DNA of 64,000 nt from NCBI RefSeq assembly GCF_000801335.2, contig NZ_JSEH01000009.1, forward strand, positions 124,001 through 188,000, written 5' to 3'. The DNA is from Desulfovibrio sp. TomC. Its GTDB lineage: Bacteria > Desulfobacterota > Desulfovibrionia > Desulfovibrionales > Desulfovibrionaceae. Under the pieces are notes generated by a model. It had not been told where the DNA came from. It saw nothing but the letters and a program-made list of their open reading frames with translations, and ran no database searches. Both the position numbers and the translations under genes were made by a program. Each line of letters starts with the position of its first letter. Position 1 is the stretch's first letter. Positions 27,180-36,369 of the stretch are shown here, in pieces.

Positions 27180-29735
27180 ATGAGACTTTCCGGCATCATA
27201 GACAGGCTTACGTGGTGGCACAGAAAGCCGCCCGTGCCCTTCTCGGTGCTTTTTAAGAAATTCAAAAGCATCCTGGAGCGCAACAACGCCATCCTGGAGC
27301 TTATCGCCGACATGGGCGATAAGCTCGGGGGCGACTACGTCTATGACCGGCAGTACATCTTCGATTCCTGCGAAAAGCTCGGCGATCAGGTTTTCAAGCT
27401 CGTTTCGGATCTAAGCCTCCTGTGTCAGCGCAAGAACGTGGCCCTTTTCAACACCTTCGAGCGCATCCAGCAGCAGATCCAGGCCGAGCTGGCCGGTCGT
27501 CGGGCCCTTTCGCGCCCCGACCACATTTTGCCCCTGGCCGAACTGACCCACGATCTGGCCGACGAGGGCGGCAACAAGATGGCCAACGTGGGCGACATCC
27601 GAAACATCCTCGGCTTCACCGTCCCCGAGGGCTTCGTCATTACGGCCGGAGCCTATTTCGAGGTCATGGAACGGGCCGGCCTGCGCCAGCAGGCGGCCGA
27701 GACCACCCGCCGCCTGTGCGACAGCCAGGGGGCGGAATTGGCTGCGGAGGCCGAACGCCTGGGCCGGACCATCCGGGAAATGCCGCTGCCCAAGGGCCTG
27801 GCCAGGGCCATCGAGCAGGCGGCCAAGCGGCTGTCCGAGGGCGGACGCTACTTGCTTGCCGTGCGCTCCAGCGCCTGGGGCGAGGATGGCGAATCAAGCT
27901 TCGCCGGCATGTACGAAAGCGTGCTCGGCGTTGCCCCGGGCGACATCCTGGCGGCCTACCGCCGGGTGCTGGCCAGTCTTTTTTGCGAAGAGGCTCTGCG
28001 CTACCGGCTGCACCGCGAGCAATGCGGCGAGGAGCCGGCCATGGCCGTCGGGGTGATGCGCATGGTGGAGGCCACGGTCAGCGGGGGGCTTTACACCTAC
28101 GCGCCGCTGGAAGAGCAGGACCAGGCCATGGTGGTCAGCGCCGCCTGGGGCCTGGGCAAGCCCATTGTGGACGGCACGGCTGAAACCGACACCTATCTGG
28201 TCGGGCGCGAACCGCCGCATACCCTGATTTCTTCCGACATCGCCGCCAAAACGACCATGCTGTGCCTGGACCCGGCCGGGGGCACGTCCACCTGCGACGT
28301 TCCGCCGCCGGAGCGCGACGCGCCCTGCTTAAGCGCCGGCCAGCTCGACCGGCTGGCCCGGACGGCCATGGCCCTGGAGCGGTTTTTCAAACGTCCCCTG
28401 GACGTGGAATGGGCTCTGACGGACGCCGACGAGTTGGTGATCCTGCAGGCCCGTCCCCTGTCCATTCGTCCCCGATACTGCGCTTTGTCGGCCGACGCCG
28501 CCGATGCGGCCGGGGATGCGCCCGTACTGCTCTCGGGCCGGGGCATCACGGCCATGGGCGGCGTGTCCTCCGGTCCGGTCCATCTGGTGACCGAGGGCCA
28601 GGACCTCTCGGACTTTCCCTACGGGGCCATCCTGGTGGCCCGGCATTCCTCGCCCCGCTACGCCAAGGTGATGCCCAAGTGCCGGGGCATCATCACCGAC
28701 GTCGGCTCGGCCACCGGCCATATGGCCACCATCGCCCGCGAGCTGCGCGTGCCCACCCTGGTCGGGGCCGGCAGCGCCACCCGCACGCTGCGCCAGGGCC
28801 AGGAGATCACCCTTGATGCCGACCACATCATTGTCTACGAGGGCTTTGTGGAAGCGCTTTGCCGCAACGAGCTGGTGCGCGAGGACGTCTTCGAGGAATC
28901 CTGGGAATACCGGACCCTCAAACGGGTGCTTAGGCACATAAGCCCCCTGACCCTGCTCGATCCCAAGGCCGATTCCTTCCGGCCGGAAGGCTGCAAGACC
29001 TTCCACGACATCGCCCGCTACGTCCACCAGCGGGCCGTGGACAAGCTTATTTCCCTGTCGGAAACCCACCAGGAGCTGACCAAGGGCGCACGCAAGCTCG
29101 CCACCCAGCTGCCCCTGGGCCTGACCGTCATCGACGTGGAAGGCGGCCTGGACCCGGCCGCCGGCAACGACGCCACCGAGGACGACATCCGCTGCCGGCC
29201 GCTTCGGGCCATCCTGGACGGCATGAACGCGACCGGCATGTGGGAGACCGCCCCGGTGGCCGTGGATATGAGCAGCTTCATGTCGAGCGTCACCCGCACC
29301 CTGTCGGCCGACATGGCCCATCCCGCGGCCATGGGGCGCAATCTGGCCGTTATCTCCAAGGAATACTTGAACCTCCACCTGCGCCTGGGCTACCACTTCA
29401 CCGTAGTGGATGCCTTCCTGGGTGGTTCGGTCAACGACAATGTCATTTTTTTCCGGTTCATGGGCGGGGTAACGGATTTCACCCGCCGGTCCCGCCGGGC
29501 GACGCTGGTGGCTGCGGTGCTCGAACATTTCGATTTTGTGGCGGAGATCAAGGGGGATATGGTCATGGGGCGGGTCAAAAAACACCCCACCCGGGCCATG
29601 CTGGACAAGATGTTCATGCTCGGCGGGCTGATCGGCTACACCCGCCAGCTGGACGCCAAGCTCGACTCCGACGAAGCCGGGCAACGCCACCTTGAGCTTT
29701 TTTTGAACCGTATTGCCGCCGTGAGGGAGACGTGA
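27180..29735 (+). CDS. PEP-synthase/PPDK-related protein A (ATP-grasp + phospho-His domain + unknown C-domain)
   Basis: 851 residues. Helical N-terminus (about 20-110), PPDK_N-type ATP-grasp domain (about 115-427) with GNKMANVGD, AVRSSAWGEDGESSFAG and ILQARP, then a PEP-utiliser mobile domain (about 450-555) with the phospho-carrier His514 in TDVGSATGHMATIARE. There is no PEP/pyruvate TIM barrel; residues about 560-851 are instead an unknown domain shared with proteins B and C (HDIARYVHQRAVDKL, then LRLGYHF). It cannot be a normal PEP synthase. ATP-dependent His phosphorylation of a different acceptor is the simplest idea. Member of the sigma-54 operon. Confidence 0.75.
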   Translation: MRLSGIIDRLTWWHRKPPVPFSVLFKKFKSILERNNAILELIADMGDKLGGDYVYDRQYIFDSCEKLGDQVFKLVSDLSLLCQRKNVALFNTFERIQQQIQAELAGRRALSRPDHILPLAELTHDLADEGGNKMANVGDIRNILGFTVPEGFVITAGAYFEVMERAGLRQQAAETTRRLCDSQGAELAAEAERLGRTIREMPLPKGLARAIEQAAKRLSEGGRYLLAVRSSAWGEDGESSFAGMYESVLGVAPGDILAAYRRVLASLFCEEALRYRLHREQCGEEPAMAVGVMRMVEATVSGGLYTYAPLEEQDQAMVVSAAWGLGKPIVDGTAETDTYLVGREPPHTLISSDIAAKTTMLCLDPAGGTSTCDVPPPERDAPCLSAGQLDRLARTAMALERFFKRPLDVEWALTDADELVILQARPLSIRPRYCALSADAADAAGDAPVLLSGRGITAMGGVSSGPVHLVTEGQDLSDFPYGAILVARHSSPRYAKVMPKCRGIITDVGSATGHMATIARELRVPTLVGAGSATRTLRQGQEITLDADHIIVYEGFVEALCRNELVREDVFEESWEYRTLKRVLRHISPLTLLDPKADSFRPEGCKTFHDIARYVHQRAVDKLISLSETHQELTKGARKLATQLPLGLTVIDVEGGLDPAAGNDATEDDIRCRPLRAILDGMNATGMWETAPVAVDMSSFMSSVTRTLSADMAHPAAMGRNLAVISKEYLNLHLRLGYHFTVVDAFLGGSVNDNVIFFRFMGGVTDFTRRSRRATLVAAVLEHFDFVAEIKGDMVMGRVKKHPTRAMLDKMFMLGGLIGYTRQLDAKLDSDEAGQRHLELFLNRIAAVRET

Positions 29736-30172
29736 GCGTGACCCCCGACACCCCCGAGACCCCGGCTTCCGGCCCGGACGCGCCGGCCCAGCGACCCAGA
29801 ACCAGCATCCTGGTCCTTGACGACGAACCCATTGTCTGCAAGCGCCTCAAACCGTTTTTCCAGAAGGCGGGCTACGAGGTGGAAGCCTTCAACCTGCCGG
29901 CCGAGGCCCTGTCCCGGGTCGAGGAACGCCGCTTCGACGTGGTCATCACCGACCTCAAGATGCAGGGCCTGGACGGTCTGGCCTTTCTCGGCAAGGTCAA
30001 GGCCCTGTACCCGGATACCGACGTCATCGTCATCACCGGGTTCGCCACCATGGAAACCGCCCGGGAATCCTTCCGCAAGGGCGTGTTCGACTTCGTGGCC
30101 AAGCCGTTTAAGCTGGCCAAGATCCTCGACGGCGTGCGCCGCATCGAAAAGGAGCGGGGGCTCGTCCCCTAG
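29732..30172 (+). CDS. Single-domain response regulator within the PEP-like operon
   Basis: 146 residues from a GTG overlapping the end of protein A. A 23-residue proline-rich leader precedes a full receiver: LVLDDE (28-32), phospho-acceptor Asp74 in VITDLKMQGLDG, Thr in VITGF, Lys in VAKPFK. No output domain. It sits between the first and second PEP-like genes, so it may be phosphorylated by an HK and bind these proteins, or accept phosphate from their His domains; the latter is speculation. Confidence 0.88.
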   Translation: MSVTPDTPETPASGPDAPAQRPRTSILVLDDEPIVCKRLKPFFQKAGYEVEAFNLPAEALSRVEERRFDVVITDLKMQGLDGLAFLGKVKALYPDTDVIVITGFATMETARESFRKGVFDFVAKPFKLAKILDGVRRIEKERGLVP

Positions 30173-30182
30173 GCGCGCCACG

Positions 30183-32576
30183 ATGGGCAAAAACCGGGAC
30201 CACAAGGAACACGAAGCCATGGGGCCGGGGTCCGCCCGGTTTTTGTTTCGCACGTTCAAACGCATTCTGGCCTGCAACACCGCCGCCCTGGAAGGCATGG
30301 CCCGCATGGACCGGGCTCTTGGCGGCGAGTACGTCTTCGATACGGCCTATCTCGAAAGCGCCGTGCGCGACGTCTGCCGCCTGACCCACCTCTCGGCCTA
30401 CCACTTAAACGGCATGGCCGGGGAAGGGTATGTGGCCCTCTACGACGCCGCCCTGGCCGTCAAGGACGCCCTGGAAGACATCCTGGCCGGCGGCATGGGA
30501 CCGCTGGCCGGCCGTTGGCTGCTCCCTTTTGCCGAAATCGGCTGGGAGATGGAGCCGCTGGTCGGGCTGGCTGGCGTTGGGCTGGCCGTTCTCGGCCGGC
30601 GCATGGGACTGCCGGCTCCGGACGGACTGGCGGTCACGGTCACGGGCATGGCCGAGGCTGCAACCGGGGAGCGGGCGGCCGTTTTGGCCGAGGTGGAAGC
30701 GGGTGTTGGCGAACTCGTTTCGCGCCTGGGCGGTCCCCGGCCCCTGGAACTGACCCTGGTCGCCGCCGGGGCCGAGGGCGCGGGAACGGTGCTGGCTACG
30801 GCCTATGCCGCCGGTCCTCGCGAGGCCGGACAGGCCGTGGCGGGCTTTGCCGAGACGCACGGGCACGCCGGCCCTGTGGCCGTCTGTGTGCGGCCGCACC
30901 TGACCGGGTCCGTGGCCGGCACGCTGCAAACCCTGGCCCACGACCCCAATCTTCCCCCAGCCATGCTGGCCGTGGCCCAGGGCCGGCCCCAGGCCGGGAC
31001 GCCAGCCGGCCTGATGGACCGTTCCTGGCTGTCCCGCAATGCGCCGCACGCCCCGCTGCGCACCCGGCTGGCCGTCAAACCCCTGGACGGTCCCCTGCCC
31101 GGCGGCAGTCCTGCCGGCCCGGGGCGGGGCCATTCGCTTCGCGGCTCAAGCTGGCTCACCCCGCCCCAGACCGCTCTGTTGGCCGAGCTTGGGCTGGCCG
31201 CCGAACGCGCCCTGGGCGGCCCATGCCTGCTGTCCTGGGTCCTGGCCGAGGACGGCGGTTTCTGGCTGACCGGTCTGGAACCGGTGGCCACGGCCTATCC
31301 GGATTGGCCCGAGGATGCCGGCGAGACCTACCCCGCTCCCGGGGAGGCCGACCGGCTGCTGGTCGGCGGCCAGATGGCCTGCGGCGGGGTCGGGGCCGGG
31401 CCGGTGGTCCTGCTTAACGACGACACCCCGCCGGCTTCGGTTCCGCTCGGCTCCGTGGGCGTGGCCCGCACGGCCAGTCCGGCCCTTTCGCGCCTCGTTC
31501 CCCGGCTTGGGGCGCTGTTGGCCGAGGTGGGCACCCCGGCCAGCCATCTGGCCACGGTTGTCCGGGAAAACCGGGTGCCGGCGGTCTTTGGCCTGAAAGA
31601 GGCCGCCTCGCTGCCGGTCGGGACCATGGTCACGGTGGACGCCGAGGAGACCGCCGTCTACCGGGGCGTGGTCGAGCCGCTTTTGCGCCAGGCCGCCATG
31701 CAGGGCGCGCGTCTGGGGTCGGAACCCGAATACCTGATCCTGCGCCGGCTGCTGCGCCATATCCGGCCGCTCAACCTGGTGGACCCCAAGACTGCGAATT
31801 TTGTCCCGGAACAGTGCCGTACCTGCCACGACATCATCCATTTCGCCCACGAAAAGGCTGTGGATCGGCTCCTGGCCCTTGACGCAACCGGGCAGGGGGG
31901 GCTTGGCGCGCCCCGGCGGCTGCGGGAGGAATCGCCCTTTGAACTCGGCATCGTGGACGTGGGCGGCGGGCTGGCCGGGACCGGCGGCCCGGTGGGTCTT
32001 GACGACGTGCTCAGCCGGCCGCTGCGGGCGTTTCTGGAGGGCCTGCTGCTGCGCTCGGTCTGGCGTCAGGGTCCGGCCCGGTTGCGCCTGGGCGACATCA
32101 TGGCCGGGCTTGGCCGCACCTCCCAGGCCCTGGCTGCCGCCCCGGGCATGGTCGGCAGCAATCTGGCCCTGGCGGCGGCTGATTACGCCAACATCACCCT
32201 GCGCCTGGGCTACCATTTCAGCGTGATCGATGCCGTGGTGTCGGACCGGCCGGAACACACCTTCATCTATTTCCGGTTTGCCGGCGGCTTTGCCGACAGC
32301 GACCGCCGCGCCCGGCGGGCCGGGCTTATCCTGACCGTGCTGTCGCGCCTGGGCTTTCGGGCCAGCCGGCAGGGCGATCTGGTGGTCGGCAAGCGAAAAC
32401 TCATGGAAGCCGGGGAGGCTTTGGCAGTCCTGCGCCTGTTGGGGGCGCTTTCCGCCTACACCCGCCAGCTCGATGTGGAACTGGCCAGCGAGGACGCCGT
32501 GGCCCGGCTGGCCAGGGAATTCCTGGACATCTGTGGCCTGGACGCCGTCGAGGCCCTCTCGCAGGAGGCGCTATGA
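30183..32576 (+). CDS. PEP-utiliser-like protein B (degenerate ATP-grasp)
   Basis: 797 residues. Same plan as protein A: helical N-terminus with LGGEYVFDTAYLESAV, a middle region where PPDK_N motifs are no longer recognisable (no RSSAxxED string), a mobile phospho-His domain with His455 in VGTPASHLATVVREN, and the shared C-terminal domain (CRTCHDIIHFAHEKAVDRLL; ITLRLGYHFSVIDAV; FIYFRFAGGF). The lost ATP-binding motifs suggest it can carry or receive phosphate but not load it from ATP. A and C keep the motifs, so a three-part relay or hetero-complex is plausible. Confidence 0.7.
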   Translation: MGKNRDHKEHEAMGPGSARFLFRTFKRILACNTAALEGMARMDRALGGEYVFDTAYLESAVRDVCRLTHLSAYHLNGMAGEGYVALYDAALAVKDALEDILAGGMGPLAGRWLLPFAEIGWEMEPLVGLAGVGLAVLGRRMGLPAPDGLAVTVTGMAEAATGERAAVLAEVEAGVGELVSRLGGPRPLELTLVAAGAEGAGTVLATAYAAGPREAGQAVAGFAETHGHAGPVAVCVRPHLTGSVAGTLQTLAHDPNLPPAMLAVAQGRPQAGTPAGLMDRSWLSRNAPHAPLRTRLAVKPLDGPLPGGSPAGPGRGHSLRGSSWLTPPQTALLAELGLAAERALGGPCLLSWVLAEDGGFWLTGLEPVATAYPDWPEDAGETYPAPGEADRLLVGGQMACGGVGAGPVVLLNDDTPPASVPLGSVGVARTASPALSRLVPRLGALLAEVGTPASHLATVVRENRVPAVFGLKEAASLPVGTMVTVDAEETAVYRGVVEPLLRQAAMQGARLGSEPEYLILRRLLRHIRPLNLVDPKTANFVPEQCRTCHDIIHFAHEKAVDRLLALDATGQGGLGAPRRLREESPFELGIVDVGGGLAGTGGPVGLDDVLSRPLRAFLEGLLLRSVWRQGPARLRLGDIMAGLGRTSQALAAAPGMVGSNLALAAADYANITLRLGYHFSVIDAVVSDRPEHTFIYFRFAGGFADSDRRARRAGLILTVLSRLGFRASRQGDLVVGKRKLMEAGEALAVLRLLGALSAYTRQLDVELASEDAVARLAREFLDICGLDAVEALSQEAL

Positions 32577-35152
32577 CCCCGGGATGGTGGGCCTGGCTGA
32601 CCGCGCCCTGGCGTCGGCGGCGTGCGCGCAAAAGCACGGTGGCCCTGGGCTGGATCAAGGCCCGCTACCACATCTTCCGCGTTCTTTTGGCCAACAACGA
32701 ACGGGCCCTCGAAACCCTGGCCGAGGTGGACAGGCTTCTGCGCGAGAATGAGCCGTCCCGGCTGGCCGAAACGCTTCGGGAGCTGCGGGCCATTGTGCTG
32801 GAGCTGGCCGACGGCCTCAATCGCCTGACCGACGGCGAACATGAGGCCCTCTATCCCCGGCTGGCCGGCCTGGAACGCCGCCTGGACGCCGCCCTGGAAC
32901 GCTACAGCCGGGCCCCGCGCCGGTTGTGGCTGGCCCTTGGCGAGGTCACGCCGGATATGCGCGAACAGGCCGGCGGCAAGGCCACGCCCCTTGGCGGCCT
33001 CATTCGGGCCGGGCTGCCCGTGCCGGACGGCGTGTGCCTCACCCGCCGGGCCTGCCGGGTCTACCTGCGCCAGACCGGCCTGGAGGATCGCCTCAAGGCG
33101 CTGTTGCAACAGGCCCGGGCCCCCGGGGCCGATCTCGGCGATCTGGCCCGGCAGGCCCGGGACATGATCGTCGCCTCGACCCCGACCGCAGCCTTTGCAG
33201 CCGAACTGCGCGCCGCCTGGGACAGCCTGTCCGACGGCGAAACCCGGGCCGTCTCCATTCGCAGCAGCGCCTCTTCGGAAGACGGCGCCGAGCACTCCTT
33301 TGCCGGACAGTATGCCAGCGTGCTTGGGGTGCGCACCTTCCCGGCCGCCGTGGCCGCCTTCAAGGACGTGCTGGCCAGCGCCTTTTCGGCCCGGGCCATG
33401 GCCTATAGGGCCGCCGCCGGGCTGGCCCGGGAGTCGGTGGACATGGCTGTCCTCGGCCAGCGGATGGTCGATGCCCGCACGGCCGGCGTGCTTTTCACCC
33501 TGGACCCCATGGACCCGGACAGCGGGCGCATGGTGCTCTCGGCCGTGCCTGGCCTGGGCACCCAGGCCGTGTCCGGGCAGGCCCCGGCCGATCTCTACCG
33601 CCCCAGCCGGGACATCGGCCGGGAACCCATCGAAGCAACACCGGCCGTTGTGGCCGAAAAAACCGTGCGCGAGGTCCTGGCCGACGACGGCGGCCTTCGC
33701 CTGGAAACCGTCCCGGACCAGGACCGGCTGGCTGCCCTGCTTGCTCCGACGGAAATCGGCCTGCTGCGCGACCACGGGCTGCGCATCGAAGCCCTGGCCG
33801 GCTGTCCCCAGGACATCGAATGGGCCATTGACCAGGATGGCGCGGTCTGGATTCTCCAGGCCCGCCCGGCCAGACTCGTCCGGCCGGCAGCCCCGGCCCA
33901 ACCCGGCTTCCCGGATGGCCGAGGCGCGGGGCAGATTTTGTTGTCCGGCGGGGTGGCGGCCTCGCCGGGCAAGGCTGCCGGCCGGCTGGCCGTGGTCCGT
34001 ACCCGCCAGGAGCTTGACCGGGCGGCCAAGGCCCCCAGGCCGGTGGTGCTGGCCCTGCACCAGAGCCTTGTGGACGCGGCCTCCCTGGTGCCGGAAGTGG
34101 CCGCACTCCTGGTGGACATGGGCAATCCCCTGGACCATCTGGCCGGGCTGTCCCGGGAACTGGGCATCCCCATGATCATTGGCCTGGGCACGGCCACCAC
34201 GGCCCTGCCCGAGGGGGAGTGGGTGCTGGCCGACGCCGACCGGGGCATGGTCCTGGCCGCCGATCCGCTGGTGTGGCAAAGCGCGCCGGCCCCGATCTCC
34301 CGCCGGGCCGCGCGCCCCGACGACGCCGCCGCCTCGCTGCGCGAGTTGGTGCTGCCGCTCAACCTCACCGATGCCTACGGCCCGACCTTTTCCATCCTGG
34401 AGTGCCAAAGCCTGCACGATATGGTGCGCTACAGCCATGAAAAGGCGGTCATTGCCCTGTTCGAGGCCGGCGACGCCATTGCCGAAGAGACCTTTTCCCT
34501 GGTGCGCCGGCTCAAGGACGACCAGGGCCTGTCCTTTCTCATCATCGACCTGGGCGGCGGCATGGCGGCCGGGAGCGGGGCCGTGGTCGGGGTCGAGGCC
34601 ATCGCCTGCGAACCGCTTGCCGCCCTGTGCCGGGGTATGGCCACGCCGGGGCTTCGCTGGGGCAAGGCCCCGCCCATTGCCGGGGTGACCGGGTTGCTGT
34701 CGCGCTCGCTCCTGGACGGACGCAGCGAACGGCCGGTCGGCAATCCCAACTACGCCCTGGTGGCCCGGGACTATCTCAACTTAAACGCCCGGGTGGACTA
34801 CCATTTCGCCATGATCGACGCGGTCTGCGGGGCCAATCCGCGGGAAAATTCCATCCGCTTCCGGTTCAAAGGCGGCGGCACGGCCGAGATTCAGCGCAAC
34901 CGCCGGGCCGTGTTCGTGGAAACCGTCATGCGCCAGGAAGAGTTCTTCACCACCCGCCAGGGCGACATGGTCACAGCCGTGCTGGTGGAAGGCTCCCGGG
35001 AGACGATCCGGGCCAAGATGGAGATGCTCGGCCGGTTCCTGGGCTTTAGCCGCTTGCTCGACGCAGCCATGATCGACGACGACATGCCCGGCCGCGTGGC
35101 CGCCGCCTTCCTGGCTGGCGACTACGGCCTGGAGCGTTTGGAGAGCGAGTAG
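32573..35152 (+). CDS. PEP-synthase/PPDK-related protein C
   Basis: 859 residues; ATG overlaps the stop of B (ATGA) behind GGAGG. Helical N-terminus with a likely coiled coil (about 35-112), PPDK_N-type ATP-grasp (about 115-432) with GGKATPLGGLIRAGLPVPDG, IRSSASSEDGAEHSFAGQY and ILQARP, a phospho-His domain with His522 in VDMGNPLDHLAGLSREL, and the shared C-terminal domain (SLHDMVRYSHEKAVIALF; NARVDYHFAMIDAV). No TIM barrel. Last gene of the operon; a hairpin-rich repeat follows 23 bases later. Same functional limits as protein A. Confidence 0.75.
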   Translation: MTPGWWAWLTAPWRRRRARKSTVALGWIKARYHIFRVLLANNERALETLAEVDRLLRENEPSRLAETLRELRAIVLELADGLNRLTDGEHEALYPRLAGLERRLDAALERYSRAPRRLWLALGEVTPDMREQAGGKATPLGGLIRAGLPVPDGVCLTRRACRVYLRQTGLEDRLKALLQQARAPGADLGDLARQARDMIVASTPTAAFAAELRAAWDSLSDGETRAVSIRSSASSEDGAEHSFAGQYASVLGVRTFPAAVAAFKDVLASAFSARAMAYRAAAGLARESVDMAVLGQRMVDARTAGVLFTLDPMDPDSGRMVLSAVPGLGTQAVSGQAPADLYRPSRDIGREPIEATPAVVAEKTVREVLADDGGLRLETVPDQDRLAALLAPTEIGLLRDHGLRIEALAGCPQDIEWAIDQDGAVWILQARPARLVRPAAPAQPGFPDGRGAGQILLSGGVAASPGKAAGRLAVVRTRQELDRAAKAPRPVVLALHQSLVDAASLVPEVAALLVDMGNPLDHLAGLSRELGIPMIIGLGTATTALPEGEWVLADADRGMVLAADPLVWQSAPAPISRRAARPDDAAASLRELVLPLNLTDAYGPTFSILECQSLHDMVRYSHEKAVIALFEAGDAIAEETFSLVRRLKDDQGLSFLIIDLGGGMAAGSGAVVGVEAIACEPLAALCRGMATPGLRWGKAPPIAGVTGLLSRSLLDGRSERPVGNPNYALVARDYLNLNARVDYHFAMIDAVCGANPRENSIRFRFKGGGTAEIQRNRRAVFVETVMRQEEFFTTRQGDMVTAVLVEGSRETIRAKMEMLGRFLGFSRLLDAAMIDDDMPGRVAAAFLAGDYGLERLESE

Positions 35153-35175
35153 AGGGGAGGGGAGGAGAGAAAGGC

Positions 35176-35363
35176 ATGCCTCCGGCGGCCAAAGGGCAGT
35201 GCCCTTTGGAATCCCACCTCGTCTGCAGGCCACGCTATGCCCTTCCCCGTATCCTTCCCGTTTGGGGCGCGGCTGTGCCCTCGGGCCAAGCCCGAGGGCA
35301 CAGCCGCGCCCCGGGCAGGGAGGGTCCGGGAGGGGGTTACCCCCTCCCGGCCGCCGGAGGCAT
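35176..35363. repeat. Interspersed hairpin-rich repeat, copy A (188 bp)
   Basis: Ends in perfect 15-bp inverted repeats (ATGCCTCCGGCGGCC and GGCCGCCGGAGGCAT). Inside are three hairpins: 35189-35209, a 23-bp perfect stem with 3-base loop (35264-35312), and a GGGAGGGGGTTACCCCCTCCC stem near the right end. A second full copy lies inverted at 43913-44101 and partial copies at 46033 and 40915. It separates two convergent genes and may serve as a two-way terminator or be a miniature mobile element. Confidence 0.85.
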
Positions 35364-35385
35364 TCTTACGACTTCAGCGTCTCAT

Positions 35386-36057
35386 TTAGGCGTGGTGAAA
35401 GCGCAGCATCGGCAGTTCCACGGCTGTGAGCACCCGGCCCCAGCCTGCGCCGGTGTCCACGCCGATCAGCCCCGGGGCGACCAGCGGCGTCTCCAGGGGC
35501 ACATGGCCAAAGACCAGGGTCCGGCCGCTCTCTGCCCAGCCCTGCCGGGGCAGGGTCCGGTTGGACAGCAGGCTTTCCAGGGCCAGGCCCTGGGCAGCGT
35601 CCGGGTCGGCGTCGTCTGGCAGGGGCGCGTGGAAAAAGACATAGGGACCGGCTTGATGCCAGCGGTGCAGATTCCGGAAAAAATCCTGATGTTCCTGGGG
35701 CATGAAGTCGATGCCCTGGTCCCCGGGGGCGCTTTCGTAGCTGTCAAGCGTGGCCTGAAAGCCAAAACGCCGCAGCAGGCGCAGGTCTTCCGGGGAGCGC
35801 GAGGCGTCGTAGCGCAGCAGGGCGGCTTCGTGGTTGCCAAGGAGAAAGACGGTGTCCGGGCGTTTGTTCCCCAGGGCCGCCAGCCGGTCGATCACCTGCC
35901 GGGAGTCTGGGCCCCGGTCGATGTAATCTCCCAGAAATACCAGTTGGGCCGTGGGGTCGAGGCCATCCAGACGGCCGAGCAGGGCGTCGAGCTTCTCTGC
36001 CTGACCGTGGATGTCGCCGACGGCGAAGAGGGTGTGGGGAAGCGGCGTGACAGGCAT
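35386..36057 (-). CDS. PPP-family metallophosphatase (Ser/Thr phosphatase or ApaH-like)
   Basis: 223 residues. The three signatures of the PPP family are all present: GDIHG (14-18), GDYIDRG (43-49) and GNHE (74-77), with later His ligands in FVFFHAPLP and LVFGHVP. Size and sequence fit bacterial PrpA/PrpB-like protein phosphatases; diadenosine tetraphosphatase (ApaH, about 275 residues) is less likely by length. ATG chosen six bases after GGAGAA. Monocistronic; it converges on the PEP-like operon. Confidence 0.88.
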   Translation of the reverse strand: MPVTPLPHTLFAVGDIHGQAEKLDALLGRLDGLDPTAQLVFLGDYIDRGPDSRQVIDRLAALGNKRPDTVFLLGNHEAALLRYDASRSPEDLRLLRRFGFQATLDSYESAPGDQGIDFMPQEHQDFFRNLHRWHQAGPYVFFHAPLPDDADPDAAQGLALESLLSNRTLPRQGWAESGRTLVFGHVPLETPLVAPGLIGVDTGAGWGRVLTAVELPMLRFHHA

Positions 36058-36369
36058 GGAGGTTCTCCGGTCGGCCCCGGTTGCTGGCTGTGCCGCTGCC
36101 GGGAAGCGGCCCCAGGCGCGGCGTGCGTGGTTACGATCAGGCGCATGAGCGGTCTGACTACGCCTTGGCCGCTTCCCCGACAAGGCCGGGAAGGTGGGCG
36201 GGTCGCGGCCGGGCTGGTGAAGCTGGTGTGTGCGGCGAGCTGTCGGGCACTTGCCGCAGCCGGGAGGCTGGCGCGGCAGCGGGGGGGCAAAACGGTCATG
36301 GCGGGACCTTTTTGCAAAGGCCCCGCCATGGTCTGCCATGGTGCGCCATGGCCTGAAGGCTGTGTCGGA
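36058..36369. other. Intergenic region with a hairpin and 10-bp tandem repeats
   Basis: Lies between the phosphatase start and the end of the second TauE gene. It contains a hairpin (36297-36330) and three tandem 10-bp units of the form GCCATGGNNN (36325-36354). The promoter of the phosphatase gene must be at the left, but no convincing sigma-70 or sigma-54 elements were found. No gene seen. Confidence 0.5.
36297..36330 (-). terminator. Probable terminator hairpin after TauE copy 2
   Basis: CATGGCGGG ... CCCGCCATG with an inner CCTTT/AAAGG stem, 40 bases after the TauE stop on the minus strand; followed only by GTTTTG, so the T-tract is weak. Confidence 0.5.

Noticed and set aside
27180-29735. 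Calling protein A a PEP synthase (ppsA)
   Set aside because: The PEP/pyruvate TIM-barrel domain is missing, replaced by an unknown domain.
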